From contig CP054837.1 in NCBI GenBank assembly GCA_028768525.1, forward strand, positions 3,344,001 to 3,408,000: 64,000 nt of DNA. Reading direction: 5' to 3'. This stretch comes from Desulfobacter sp. (GTDB lineage: Bacteria > Desulfobacterota > Desulfobacteria > Desulfobacterales > Desulfobacteraceae). The notes beneath the pieces were generated by a model. The model ran no database searches. It was not told the origin of the DNA and saw only the letters and a list, made by a program, of their open reading frames with translations. A program made the translations under genes and the position numbers. Position 1 is the stretch's first letter; each line of letters opens with the position of its first letter. Below are positions 43,801 through 52,199 of this stretch, in pieces.

Positions 43801-45960
43801 ATGGAGACCTGTCCGGTTCGCCAGACCATTATTTTCCTGACCGAGCAGATCGGGCCGGCCGGCCTGTCCGATCCCAGGGGCCAGCGCATATCCGAACAGA
43901 TCCTTGCCCTGGCCGAGGAAATTGCCGAAGGAGCGGCCGGTGACCAGCACCTGGCCGCCATCGACACCTTGATTGAAGAGTATGCGTACACCAACAGCCC
44001 GGCCAAGACCCGGGAAACCGGGAAAATTGTCAAAAAATTATTAGCGGAGAACAGGGAGGTCTTTCAGGATCATATCGAATCCCGGAACTGCCCCTCCCAC
44101 GACTGCGGGAAACTGGCGCCCTCTCCCTGCCAGATGGCCTGTCCGGCGGGCATTGATATTCCCACCTACCTGGCCCTCATTGCCCAGGGGCGGGATGCCG
44201 ACGCCATTGAGGTGATCCGGCGGGACAATCCCCTGCCCTGGGTCTGCGGCCTGATCTGCACCCGGCCCTGCGAAATGATGTGTGTGCGGGGGCGGATCGA
44301 CACCCCGGTCTCCATTAAATTTCTCAAGGCCTTTGCCGCAGAGCGGGCCATGTCACACAGGGCCTATAAAAACCCCGTACCGAAACCGGCCAACGGGAAG
44401 AAGGTCTGTGTTGTCGGGGCCGGCCCCGGCGGGCTCTCCTGTGCCTATTACCTGGCCCTGGAGGGGTACACGGTCCGGGTGCTGGAGGATCTGCCCATCC
44501 CCGGTGGCATGCTCATGGTGGGCATTCCCAGGTACCGGCTGCCCAGGGAGGTCATTGACCGGGAAGTGGCCATGATCGAAGCCCTTGGGGTGGAGATTTC
44601 CTATAATACAAGGTTTGGCAGGGACATCACCAAAGAAGAACTGGAACGCCAGGGATACGAGGCCTTTTTTCTGGCCATCGGCGCCCACAAGGCCTGGGAT
44701 CTGGGGATCGAAGGAGAAAAAGATTTTCCCGGGGTGATCGAAGCGGTCACATTTTTAAAGGATGTGGCCCTGGGAGAGCACCATGCCCCGGGTTCCCATG
44801 TGGTGGTCATCGGCGGGGGCAATGTGGCCATTGACGCCGCCCGGACCAGCCTGCGCCTGGGGGCCGAAAGGGTGACCATTGCCTACCGGCGTTCCAGGAA
44901 CCAGATGCCCGCGGATGTGGAAGAGGTGGAACAGGCCGAGGAAGAGGGCATTGAGTTTGCCTTTCTCACCATCCCCAAGGCCATTGTGGGGGAAGGGGAT
45001 GAAATTACGGCCCTTTCCTGCATCAAGGCGGAACTGAAAAAGAAAAAGGGCTCCGACCGGCTGGCCCCTGTGCCCATCGAAGGCCAGGATTTCGAGATCC
45101 ATGCCGACGCCGTGATTTCGGCCATCGGCCAGTATGTGGACGATGCCGGCATGGAGGTCTTTGACGGGGTGAACTGGACCCGCAGAGGGACCATAGAGGT
45201 GAACCATGCATCCATGGAAACCACCCAGCCGGGTGTGTTTGCCGCCGGGGACGCCGTATCGGGCCCTGCAACGGTGATCGAAGCCATCGGCGGAGGCAAG
45301 CGGGCCGCCGACGCCATTGACCGGTATCTGCGCGGGATTCCCCAGCCCAGAATGCCCAGAACCCCCATTCGCCATAACACCGAACCCGTGATGGAAATTT
45401 CCGCCAGCCAGAAAATGACGGCCAGGCAGCCTGAAATGCCCATGCTCAACCTGGACCGCCGCCGGACCACCTTTCAGCAGGTGGAACTGGGGTATGAAGA
45501 GGCTGCGGTCCGGAGGGAAGCCAGCCGCTGCCTGCGCTGCGACATCTGCCGCCGCTGCGGGGAATGTGTTGAGATCTGCCGGGACAAGATGGGCATCGGA
45601 GCCCTGAAGCTGGGATACCTTGAATTTGATGAGCAGTCCCCCACGGATTTCAGGGCCACGGCCGAAAATTGCATCACCTGCGGAGCCTGTGCGGCCAATT
45701 GTGAAAATAAGGCCATGGTCATCGAAAAACGGGACGGAAAGCGGATGCTCAAACTCTGCGGCACCGTTCTCAACAGCCAGGAAATACAATACTGCGACGG
45801 CTGCGGAGCCGAGCTGGGATCAGAACAATACATCCGTTTCATCCAGAAGAAAACCCAAGGGGTAACCCCGGCAGCGGGTAAACGGATGCTGTGCAATAAT
45901 TGTCTGCGCCGCAACGGGGCTGCCGGAAATGCCGAAAGCGGCCCGGTATCCTTTGTATAG
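43801..45960 (+). CDS. GltD-like NAD(P)H flavoprotein with added iron-sulfur domains
   Basis: 719 aa. An N-terminal helical segment (1-95) is followed by the Cys-rich Fer4_20-type domain (CQMACPAGIDIPTYL...CGLICTRPCEMMC), an FAD site (VVGAGPGGLSCAYYLALEG near 203), an NAD(P) site (VVVIGGGNVAIDAARTSLRLG near 338) and the second FAD motif (GVFAAGDAVSG). The C-terminus adds two cluster motifs (CLRCDICRRCGECVEIC and CITCGACAANC) and a zinc-ribbon-like tail (CDGCGAEL...CNNC). It would pass electrons between NAD(P)H and the ferredoxin subunit. It resembles glutamate synthase small subunit and NfnB, but no glutamate synthase large subunit is present. Confidence 0.9.
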   Translation: METCPVRQTIIFLTEQIGPAGLSDPRGQRISEQILALAEEIAEGAAGDQHLAAIDTLIEEYAYTNSPAKTRETGKIVKKLLAENREVFQDHIESRNCPSHDCGKLAPSPCQMACPAGIDIPTYLALIAQGRDADAIEVIRRDNPLPWVCGLICTRPCEMMCVRGRIDTPVSIKFLKAFAAERAMSHRAYKNPVPKPANGKKVCVVGAGPGGLSCAYYLALEGYTVRVLEDLPIPGGMLMVGIPRYRLPREVIDREVAMIEALGVEISYNTRFGRDITKEELERQGYEAFFLAIGAHKAWDLGIEGEKDFPGVIEAVTFLKDVALGEHHAPGSHVVVIGGGNVAIDAARTSLRLGAERVTIAYRRSRNQMPADVEEVEQAEEEGIEFAFLTIPKAIVGEGDEITALSCIKAELKKKKGSDRLAPVPIEGQDFEIHADAVISAIGQYVDDAGMEVFDGVNWTRRGTIEVNHASMETTQPGVFAAGDAVSGPATVIEAIGGGKRAADAIDRYLRGIPQPRMPRTPIRHNTEPVMEISASQKMTARQPEMPMLNLDRRRTTFQQVELGYEEAAVRREASRCLRCDICRRCGECVEICRDKMGIGALKLGYLEFDEQSPTDFRATAENCITCGACAANCENKAMVIEKRDGKRMLKLCGTVLNSQEIQYCDGCGAELGSEQYIRFIQKKTQGVTPAAGKRMLCNNCLRRNGAAGNAESGPVSFV

Positions 45961-45975
45961 GGGAAGGAGGAGGTC

Positions 45976-46194
45976 ATGGAATTTCAAAGAGGGGATAAAA
46001 TAGAGGTCTACAGGCGCTCCGACGACGAGGCCTGGGAAACATATATGGACGATTTCATCGGCTGCCACGGGTATGTCACCGATCCGGACACCACGGTCAA
46101 TGACCCGGATGCCCTGATCGAGGTCAGCCTGGAAGGCAAAGGCACCCACAGGCTGCCCCAGGACTGCCTGCGCTGCATTGGAGAGGATAAATGA
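45976..46194 (+). CDS. Small acidic protein, unknown function
   Basis: 72 aa, no recognised domain, with a beta-rich pattern (DKIEVYRRSDD, ALIEVSLEGKGTHRLP) that suggests a small barrel. It is embedded in the operon between the flavoprotein and CBS genes, 15 bases after the first and overlapping the second by 4, so it is very likely a real accessory gene. Confidence 0.7.
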   Translation: MEFQRGDKIEVYRRSDDEAWETYMDDFIGCHGYVTDPDTTVNDPDALIEVSLEGKGTHRLPQDCLRCIGEDK

Positions 46195-46640
46195 CAGTAA
46201 AGAATTTATTGGAATCCCATGTGGGGGAATACCACACCATCACCGGAGGCCAGACCGTGGCCCAGGGGCTGCAGCAGATGACTGCCTACGGGGCCTCGGC
46301 CCTGATGGTTACGGACGGTGAGACACCCGTGGGTATTTTTACGGAACGGGATTTTGTCCGCTGCCACATCCTTTTTCCGGATAAAAAACCCGGCGAGGTG
46401 AAGATCAAAGAGGTGATGACCACCCAACTCATCGTCGCCGAACCCACGGACAAGGTTGAAGATGCCATGGGCATGATGATCAAGGCGAAAATCAGGCACC
46501 TGCCCGTGGTGGGGGAGGAGAAAATCATCGGCCTGATCTGCCTGGAAGACCTGGTTAAGGTCCATGTGGGGGCTCTCACCCAGGAACTCCATTATTTAAA
46601 GGATTATATTTCCGACCTCCAGGATGCCGCCCATGATTAA
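46191..46640 (+). CDS. CBS-pair domain protein
   Basis: 149 aa with a tandem CBS pair filling nearly the whole protein (GQTVAQGLQQMTAYGASALMV..GIFTERDFV and VMTTQLIVAEPTDKVEDAMGMMI...GLICLEDLV). CBS pairs bind adenine nucleotides or NAD(H) and commonly regulate partner proteins. Here it may adjust the flavoprotein complex to energy or redox state. It overlaps its neighbours on both sides. Confidence 0.88.
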   Translation: MTVKNLLESHVGEYHTITGGQTVAQGLQQMTAYGASALMVTDGETPVGIFTERDFVRCHILFPDKKPGEVKIKEVMTTQLIVAEPTDKVEDAMGMMIKAKIRHLPVVGEEKIIGLICLEDLVKVHVGALTQELHYLKDYISDLQDAAHD

Positions 46641-47391
46641 GTTTTATATTGACGATAAAGCCTTTGAAGCGGAAGAAGGAACCACGGTGCTCCAGGTGGC
46701 CCGGCAGCACAAGATTCCCGTGCCCCACCTCTGCTACCATCCCGCCCTGAAGCCTTCGGGTTCCTGCAAGCTCTGCGGGGTTGAAGTGACCTCTCCCTCG
46801 GGCCGGCAGACGGTGATGCTTTCCTGCATCATGAAGGTCAAGGAGGGACTGGAGGTAAAGACCGATTCCGAGCTCGTCCGGGCCAACCGCGAGAAGGCCT
46901 TTAACAAGCTGCTGGGCCTGGCCCCGGAGTCCCGGCGCATCAGGGAACTGGCAGAGGCGTTCAATGTGCCGGTGATCCCAAAACCCAACGGATGTATCCG
47001 CTGCCGCCTTTGCGTCAGGGTCTGCAATGAAATCGTCAAGGCCCGGGCCATTAAAATGGTGAAAACCGAATCCGGCCCCAGGGTCATGCCCGGGGAAGGC
47101 ACCTGCATCGGCTGCGGCACCTGCGCCAACCTCTGTCCCACCAAAGTGATCCAGGTCAAAGACGAGGGCCTTGTGAGGACCGTGTCCATCAAGGATGAGG
47201 TCATCAGCCGCCTGCCCCTGGAACGGTGCGAAGCCTGCGGTAAAAGCTACGCCACCGAACAGTTTCTGGCCCATGTGGAAGAGACCACCGATCCCCATCC
47301 CCATACCAAGGACCTCCACCACCTCTGCCCCAACTGCGCCAAACTCATGTCCGACCGGGCGGTGACCGAGCGGGAGCGGACCCGCAAATAG
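46633..47391 (+). CDS. NuoG/HoxU-like iron-sulfur protein
   Basis: About 252 aa. The ATG at 46633 is chosen (AGGA upstream; the protein then starts IKFYIDDKAFEAEEG as in the family). A [2Fe-2S] ferredoxin fold has CYHPALKPSGSCKLC and a later Cys. Two [4Fe-4S] motifs follow (CIRCRLCVRVCNEIV and CIGCGTCANLCPTKV). The C-terminal CEACGKSY...HLCPNCAKLM resembles the tail of the flavoprotein at 43801. Such subunits wire NAD(P)H-dehydrogenase modules to formate dehydrogenases or hydrogenases. Confidence 0.9.
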   Translation: MIKFYIDDKAFEAEEGTTVLQVARQHKIPVPHLCYHPALKPSGSCKLCGVEVTSPSGRQTVMLSCIMKVKEGLEVKTDSELVRANREKAFNKLLGLAPESRRIRELAEAFNVPVIPKPNGCIRCRLCVRVCNEIVKARAIKMVKTESGPRVMPGEGTCIGCGTCANLCPTKVIQVKDEGLVRTVSIKDEVISRLPLERCEACGKSYATEQFLAHVEETTDPHPHTKDLHHLCPNCAKLMSDRAVTERERTRK

Positions 47392-47433
47392 GGGAATCCT
47401 CAATTGAAAGAGAAGGAGAAAAAGGAAACCGGT

Positions 47434-47805
47434 ATGACATCAGCCAGCATTAAATCTTTGGGAAGCGGCATCGGCGGGGCAGTGATTCTGACCCTGTTTG
47501 CCACCACCTTTCTGACCATTGAAAAGGCCCTGGTCATTATCCCCCTGTTTCTGGGATTTACCGGCGCCATGATTGGTTTTGCCCTGGTGGACCAGCTCCG
47601 GGACAGGATCCGGGGCCGTTTTATCTTTCCCTTTATCATGGGGGCCGGCCAGGGGGCTGCGGTCTTTGCCATCGCCAATACCGCCCTTCCTTTTGCAGGG
47701 CGGGTTATGATGCTGTCCGCGGTGGACCTGCTCATTTATATCGTTGTTTCAGGTATTACAAGTTACCTGGGGGCCAGGCTGGCGGCCAGGTATTTTAATT
47801 TATAA
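47434..47805 (+). CDS. Small membrane protein, unknown function
   Basis: About 123 aa with four predicted helices (GGAVILTLFATTFL, ALVIIPLFLGFTGAMIGFALV, FIFPFIMGAGQGAAVFAIA, LLIYIVVSGITSYLGARLAA). No domain recognised. A TTG at 47404 would add ten charged residues; the ATG at 47434 is the likelier start. It lies between the NuoG-like and exporter genes and could anchor the soluble redox proteins, which is speculation. Confidence 0.65.
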   Translation: MTSASIKSLGSGIGGAVILTLFATTFLTIEKALVIIPLFLGFTGAMIGFALVDQLRDRIRGRFIFPFIMGAGQGAAVFAIANTALPFAGRVMMLSAVDLLIYIVVSGITSYLGARLAARYFNL

Positions 47806-47827
47806 TTGTTTGTTAAGGAGAGAACGA

Positions 47828-49525
47828 ATGAAGAAAATCAGTATTTATTTGACAGCCATGGCAATGGCCCTGTTTTTGGCTGCTCCGGCCGCCTTTGCCG
47901 GCACTGCCAAAGTTTCTGCAGGCAGCTACAAGGCAGGGGATGTGGTCGAAATTTCCGGGCAGATTGAACCGGGGCAGGACCTTTACCTGGCCATTGCCCA
48001 GAAAAAAATGTTCGCCCCCAAGGACACCAACGGGGTGCATGAGATCAAAAAATTTAAAGGCACCGTCAAGAAAGGGGCCTTTGACATGGATACGGCCATT
48101 CCGCCCCTCTACTACCTGATCACCAATGTGCCGGAAAAATTCGGTAGCGTGGACAAGAAAAAATTCGGCGGCCCCTCTGTGCTTCTGGGCAAAGGCAACG
48201 GGATTTATTCCACCACCATGTTCTACCTGAAAAAGAAATTCAACGAGGTGGACGCCACCGCCCGGGCCATGATGGGCCCCATCAGCTCCGACAAGCAGTG
48301 GAATTTCCTGCGCTGGGCCAATGAGTCCAGCTACGGCATCAACACCATTGTTAAGGAAGGCAACCGCATCGGCAAGGTGGTTATCTTTTCCAAGACCGTT
48401 GTTACGGACGAAGGGTCCGGCAACTACTGGGACAAGGGCACCAAAGTCAGCCTGGATAAGTCCACGGGCAAGTATACGGTCTCCTTTAAGTCCTTCCGCC
48501 ACACCCCGCCGAATACCCAATTCGACGTTTATGTCAACGGTGCAAAGACCGCCGCATACACCATTGAAAAGAACGGATACTGGCTCACCAAGGGCTTCCG
48601 GTACATGAATCCCCTGTGGATCGTCATCGGCGCCATCCTGGTGGGGACCTACTTCTCCATGATCGGTGCGGCCGGCGGCATGCTCATGGCCGCCTTCCAG
48701 GTGCTGGTGGTCAACACCATGGGCCCTGTGGGTATCAATGCAGCCAACGTGCTCAAGCCCTCCAACATGGCCCTGACCCTGTTCTCCCCCCTGGGATCCT
48801 TTTACCGGTATGCCAAGGTTGAAAAACGGGTGGCCTGGCCCATCGGCATCTCCTTTGGCGTGGGTATCTTCATCGGCTCCATCTGGCTGGGCAAATATAT
48901 CTCCGCCCTCCTGCCCATGAAGGCCTACAAGGAATGGCTGGCGGTCCTGGTTGTACTCATGGGGATCAAGACCCTCATGGAAATGCGCCCGGCTGCCATG
49001 GCAAAACGTAAAAACATCAAGGCCATGACCAAAAAGTTCAACGATGAGGTGGCCAAGGCCAAGGCCGAAGGCCGTGCCGCTGAAATGGGCTCCATCGAAC
49101 CCGTTAAAACCGGACTCACCGATTACCGTTTTAAATTCTGGGGTGAGGAATTCAGGATCAATCCCCTGCTCTTTGGTATCCTGGGTGTTGCCATCGGCGT
49201 GGTTTCCCGGTCCTTCGGCATCGGCGGCGGATTCCTGCTCGTTCCTGCCATGACCACACTGGGGGCGCTGCCCATGTACGTGGCCGTACCCATCTCCCTG
49301 ATCGGTACCTGTTTTTCAAGTATCGGCTCATTCATCGGTTACCTGATGACCGGGTACCTGCCGGATATGACCCTGGCCATCGCCATAATCATCGGCGGCT
49401 TTGCCGGCGGCATGCTGGGCTCCCGCGCCCAGAAAATGTTCTCGGAAATGACCCTGAAGGTGGTCTTGGCATGTACCCTCTTTTTCCTCTTCTTCCGGTT
49501 CTTCAAGATTGAGATCTGGATTTAA
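47828..49525 (+). CDS. TauE/SafE anion exporter with periplasmic N-terminal domain
   Basis: 565 aa. The ATG at 47828 follows AAGGAGAG. A signal peptide ends PAAFAG, and an exported domain of about 240 residues follows. Then come eight or so helices with two TauE repeats (SMIGAAGGMLMAAFQVLV..GINAANVLKPSN and SRSFGIGGGFLLVPAMTTLGAL..VPISLIGTC). A basic cytosolic loop (about 385-430) joins them. The family moves sulfite, sulfonates or related anions. Plain TauE proteins are about 250 aa, so the N-terminal domain is an addition. Its presence in the redox operon suggests export of an anionic product such as sulfite, as an inference only. Confidence 0.86.
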   Translation: MKKISIYLTAMAMALFLAAPAAFAGTAKVSAGSYKAGDVVEISGQIEPGQDLYLAIAQKKMFAPKDTNGVHEIKKFKGTVKKGAFDMDTAIPPLYYLITNVPEKFGSVDKKKFGGPSVLLGKGNGIYSTTMFYLKKKFNEVDATARAMMGPISSDKQWNFLRWANESSYGINTIVKEGNRIGKVVIFSKTVVTDEGSGNYWDKGTKVSLDKSTGKYTVSFKSFRHTPPNTQFDVYVNGAKTAAYTIEKNGYWLTKGFRYMNPLWIVIGAILVGTYFSMIGAAGGMLMAAFQVLVVNTMGPVGINAANVLKPSNMALTLFSPLGSFYRYAKVEKRVAWPIGISFGVGIFIGSIWLGKYISALLPMKAYKEWLAVLVVLMGIKTLMEMRPAAMAKRKNIKAMTKKFNDEVAKAKAEGRAAEMGSIEPVKTGLTDYRFKFWGEEFRINPLLFGILGVAIGVVSRSFGIGGGFLLVPAMTTLGALPMYVAVPISLIGTCFSSIGSFIGYLMTGYLPDMTLAIAIIIGGFAGGMLGSRAQKMFSEMTLKVVLACTLFFLFFRFFKIEIWI

Positions 49526-49551
49526 TTTGCAAGAGGAGTGCAAGTGACTTG

Positions 49552-49598
49552 AAACCCGCGGGACCAAATCCTATAATCCGGATTCGGACCGCGGGTTT
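49552..49598 (+). terminator. Hairpin after the exporter gene
   Basis: AAACCCGCGG (49552-49561) pairs with CCGCGGGTTT (49589-49598), with an inner AATCC/GGATT stem. Only TTT then CTGATTTTA follows. It probably ends most transcripts of the redox operon and separates the genes that follow. Confidence 0.65.
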
Positions 49599-49631
49599 CT
49601 GATTTTATGGCATTAACCAAGAATGTGACAT

Positions 49632-50207
49632 GTGATGGATGAATATCTGGACAGGCTGTGGGTGGTAATTGAAGGGGGGCTGGAAGGCGCCGCCTCGGGT
49701 GCGGATATGCTGATTGCTCCCCTTGAGGCCCTGGGGCCGGCCTGGGTGGTCCTGATCCTGGCCTTTGCCACGGTGGGTGTCACCCGGGTGCTGGTTCGAA
49801 TCTACCGGACCCGGCGGCACGATGAACTGAAAAAGGAGTTCCTCCACTGGCAGGCCGTGCGGGAGGAGGCCATGAAGGCCCAGGATAGGGCCAAGGGCAA
49901 AACCATGGCCAAAAATATTGACCAGGCCAAACTCAACAAGGTCTATTATGATTATTTCTTTGAGGGGTTTATGAAGAATCTGGTGACAACGGTGCTGCCG
50001 GTACTCACCACCGTCGCCTACCTGTCCAGGACCTACACCAAGGAGAACCTGGCGGCGAAATTCGGGGACCCATGGATTTTTACCATGGGCACGGACTTCC
50101 ATGTGGGGACCCTGTTCTGGTATGTCATCTGCCTGATGGCCGGATTTATCCTGTACGGCCTGGCCGGGGCATATTTAAAAAAAGGAAAATCCCATCAGGG
50201 CACTTAA
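49632..50207 (+). CDS. Membrane protein with central coiled coil, unknown function
   Basis: 191 aa. An N-terminal helix (WVVLILAFATVGVTRVLVRIY) is followed by a charged coiled-coil stretch (DELKKEFLHWQAVREEAMKAQDRAKGK, cut here for length), then two further helices (NLVTTVLPVLTTVAYL and VGTLFWYVICLMAGFILYGLAG). This order of helix, cytosolic coil, helix and helix is that of the EMC3/TMCO1/DUF106 insertase-like group, but I cannot confirm membership. First gene of a short cluster with the kinase and regulator. Confidence 0.6.
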   Translation: MMDEYLDRLWVVIEGGLEGAASGADMLIAPLEALGPAWVVLILAFATVGVTRVLVRIYRTRRHDELKKEFLHWQAVREEAMKAQDRAKGKTMAKNIDQAKLNKVYYDYFFEGFMKNLVTTVLPVLTTVAYLSRTYTKENLAAKFGDPWIFTMGTDFHVGTLFWYVICLMAGFILYGLAGAYLKKGKSHQGT

Positions 50208-50235
50208 GCACATATTATTTGTTTGCGGCCTTGGT

Positions 50236-50679
50236 TTGCTCCTGACACCGGAGAGGGCCGGAGCCATCCAGCTTCACCAGAGCAGCGAGGGGATTATTGT
50301 CCACCAGGCGGGCCATGTTTTTTTCCTGCTGTCCATGGTGGTCCTGATTTTCATCATCACGGGCCGGGGACTGAACCGGGAAAAGGGATGGGGAATGATC
50401 CTCTGGTCTGCCGTACTCTTTGTGGTTTGGAATCTGGACACGGTTTTTGCCCATTTCCTGGACAATCAGATCGGTGCGGTGCTTGTTGAGAATCTTTCCA
50501 TATGGCAGGTTGAGATCACCGCTGTGAGCGGGTCTGAGTTCCTGGCCCTCTTTTACCACACCCTGAAGCTGGATCATTTTTTCTGCGTGCCGGCCATTTT
50601 CCTCTTTTACCGGGGGCTGGCCAATATTCTGGCCCGGGAGCAATTCCGGCAGCGCCGGAAAAAGGGGCAGGCGCTATGA
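50236..50679 (+). CDS. Membrane protein, unknown function; start uncertain
   Basis: About 147 aa from a TTG at 50236, with two or more helices and several His residues near membranes (HQAGHVFF, FAHFLDN, YHTLKLDHFF) that could bind metal or haem. The frame is open back to 50179. The codons upstream of 50236 spell a signal-peptide-like stretch (IRALKHILFVCGLGLLLTPERAGA) but contain no ATG, GTG or TTG. AAAGGAAA precedes an ATC codon at 50194, so an unusual start there or a base error is possible. Overlaps the kinase start by 4 bases. Confidence 0.65.
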   Translation: MLLTPERAGAIQLHQSSEGIIVHQAGHVFFLLSMVVLIFIITGRGLNREKGWGMILWSAVLFVVWNLDTVFAHFLDNQIGAVLVENLSIWQVEITAVSGSEFLALFYHTLKLDHFFCVPAIFLFYRGLANILAREQFRQRRKKGQAL

Positions 50680-52199
50680 TTTTTTCTTCCCTGCCCATAC
50701 GCCTGGTGGATATGTTTGGTTCCGTGGCCATGGTGGTCATTGCCGTCCTGGCCCTGGACAAGGCCAAGCAGCTGCGGGAACTGGACCATGACAACACGAT
50801 TTTTCTGTACCTTTTATGGATTTCCACCGGGTTTACCATCTTTGCCGTGTCCAGGTCTTTTTCCCATATCCTCAAGCAATTTCTCGTGCTGACGGCCAAT
50901 CCGGACATCTGGGCCTCCATCAGCCCCTATACCGGGGCCGTGAATACGGTCTCCTTCATGCTGGTGGGGCTGATTACCCTGTTTTTTAACCAGAACTGGA
51001 AAATCAATGAAAAGATTCTCACCTCCCGGGAAAAGCTGGAGGAGGCCCATGACCAGCTCATGAGCCTGAATCAGACCCTGGAGCACAAGGTGGTGGAGCG
51101 CACCGAAATGCTCACTTCCTCGGAACATAAGGCGCGACGGATTTTTGAGCAGTCCCTGGACACCATTGTGGTCACCGACGCCCGGTTCCGGATTTCCGAG
51201 ATTAACCAGGCCGGGATCACCCTGACCGGCTACCAGAAGGCGGATATGCTGGACCGGGAAATGGGGTTCGGAGATTTCATAACCAAGCCCTCGGACTGGG
51301 CCCGGCTCCGGGACCTGCTGACCACCAGTGAATTTGTCCTGAACGAGGAAACGGATTTCCTGCGGCCCGACGGCTCCCAGATCCGGGTTCTGATCACCGG
51401 CGGCGCCGATTACGGGGCCTTTGGCTGCGGCAAGACTTTTCATTTCATTATCAAGGATATCAACGAGAAAAAACAGATGGAGCAGCAGATCGCCCAGGCC
51501 GATAAACTGGCCGCCCTGGGTGAGCTTTCCGCCGGAGTGGCCCATGAGATCAACAATCCCTTGGGAATTATTCTGGGATACACCCAGCTCATGCTCAAGG
51601 AAGAGGCCGTTAAGGCGGACACCGGATTTGAAGAGGACCTGAAAACCATTGAAAAGCACGTGAAGAACTGCAAGGATGTGGTGTCGGATCTGCTCAGCTT
51701 TTCCAGAAAGGGCTCCAAGGAGAGGGGGCGGGTGGACGTGCACCGCGTGGTGGACGGGGTGGTGAAGTTTTTAAGCAACCATACGGATTTCAGAAGGGCC
51801 GAGGTCCGCCTGGGGCTCTGGAAGGGCGATACGCTTAATGTCAACGGCAATGCCCAGGAACTCACCCAGGTAATGATCAACCTTATGATCAACGCCTGCC
51901 ATGCCGTTGAGGGCATTCCCGACGGCTGCATCGAGGTGATTACTGATAAAGAGGGGGCAGATGTGTTGATTTCGGTGCAGGATAATGGCACGGGAATTAA
52001 AAAACGCCACCTGCCCAGGATCTTTGATCCCTTTTTTACCACCAAGCCCGTGGGACAGGGCACCGGCCTGGGGCTTTCCGTGGGATACGGGATCATTCGC
52101 CGCCACGGCGGGACCATCACCGCCGGAAACCGGGAAGAGGGGGGGGCGGTCTTTACCATCCGCCTGCCCCTGGAACAAGACAAAGGAGGTGAGTCATGA
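50676..52199 (+). CDS. Membrane sensor histidine kinase with PAS domain
   Basis: 507 aa. Three or four transmembrane helices occupy about 1-105, followed by a coiled segment, a PAS domain (about 150-270, IFEQSLDTIVVTDARFRISEINQAG), the H-box LSAGVAHEINNPLGIILGYTQLM near 290, and an HATPase (NLMINACHAV, DNGTGIKKRHLPRIFDPFFTTK, GTGLGLSVGYG). It pairs with the NtrC-type regulator that overlaps its end by 4 bases. The signal may come through the two small membrane proteins encoded just before it. Confidence 0.93.
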   Translation: MIFSSLPIRLVDMFGSVAMVVIAVLALDKAKQLRELDHDNTIFLYLLWISTGFTIFAVSRSFSHILKQFLVLTANPDIWASISPYTGAVNTVSFMLVGLITLFFNQNWKINEKILTSREKLEEAHDQLMSLNQTLEHKVVERTEMLTSSEHKARRIFEQSLDTIVVTDARFRISEINQAGITLTGYQKADMLDREMGFGDFITKPSDWARLRDLLTTSEFVLNEETDFLRPDGSQIRVLITGGADYGAFGCGKTFHFIIKDINEKKQMEQQIAQADKLAALGELSAGVAHEINNPLGIILGYTQLMLKEEAVKADTGFEEDLKTIEKHVKNCKDVVSDLLSFSRKGSKERGRVDVHRVVDGVVKFLSNHTDFRRAEVRLGLWKGDTLNVNGNAQELTQVMINLMINACHAVEGIPDGCIEVITDKEGADVLISVQDNGTGIKKRHLPRIFDPFFTTKPVGQGTGLGLSVGYGIIRRHGGTITAGNREEGGAVFTIRLPLEQDKGGES

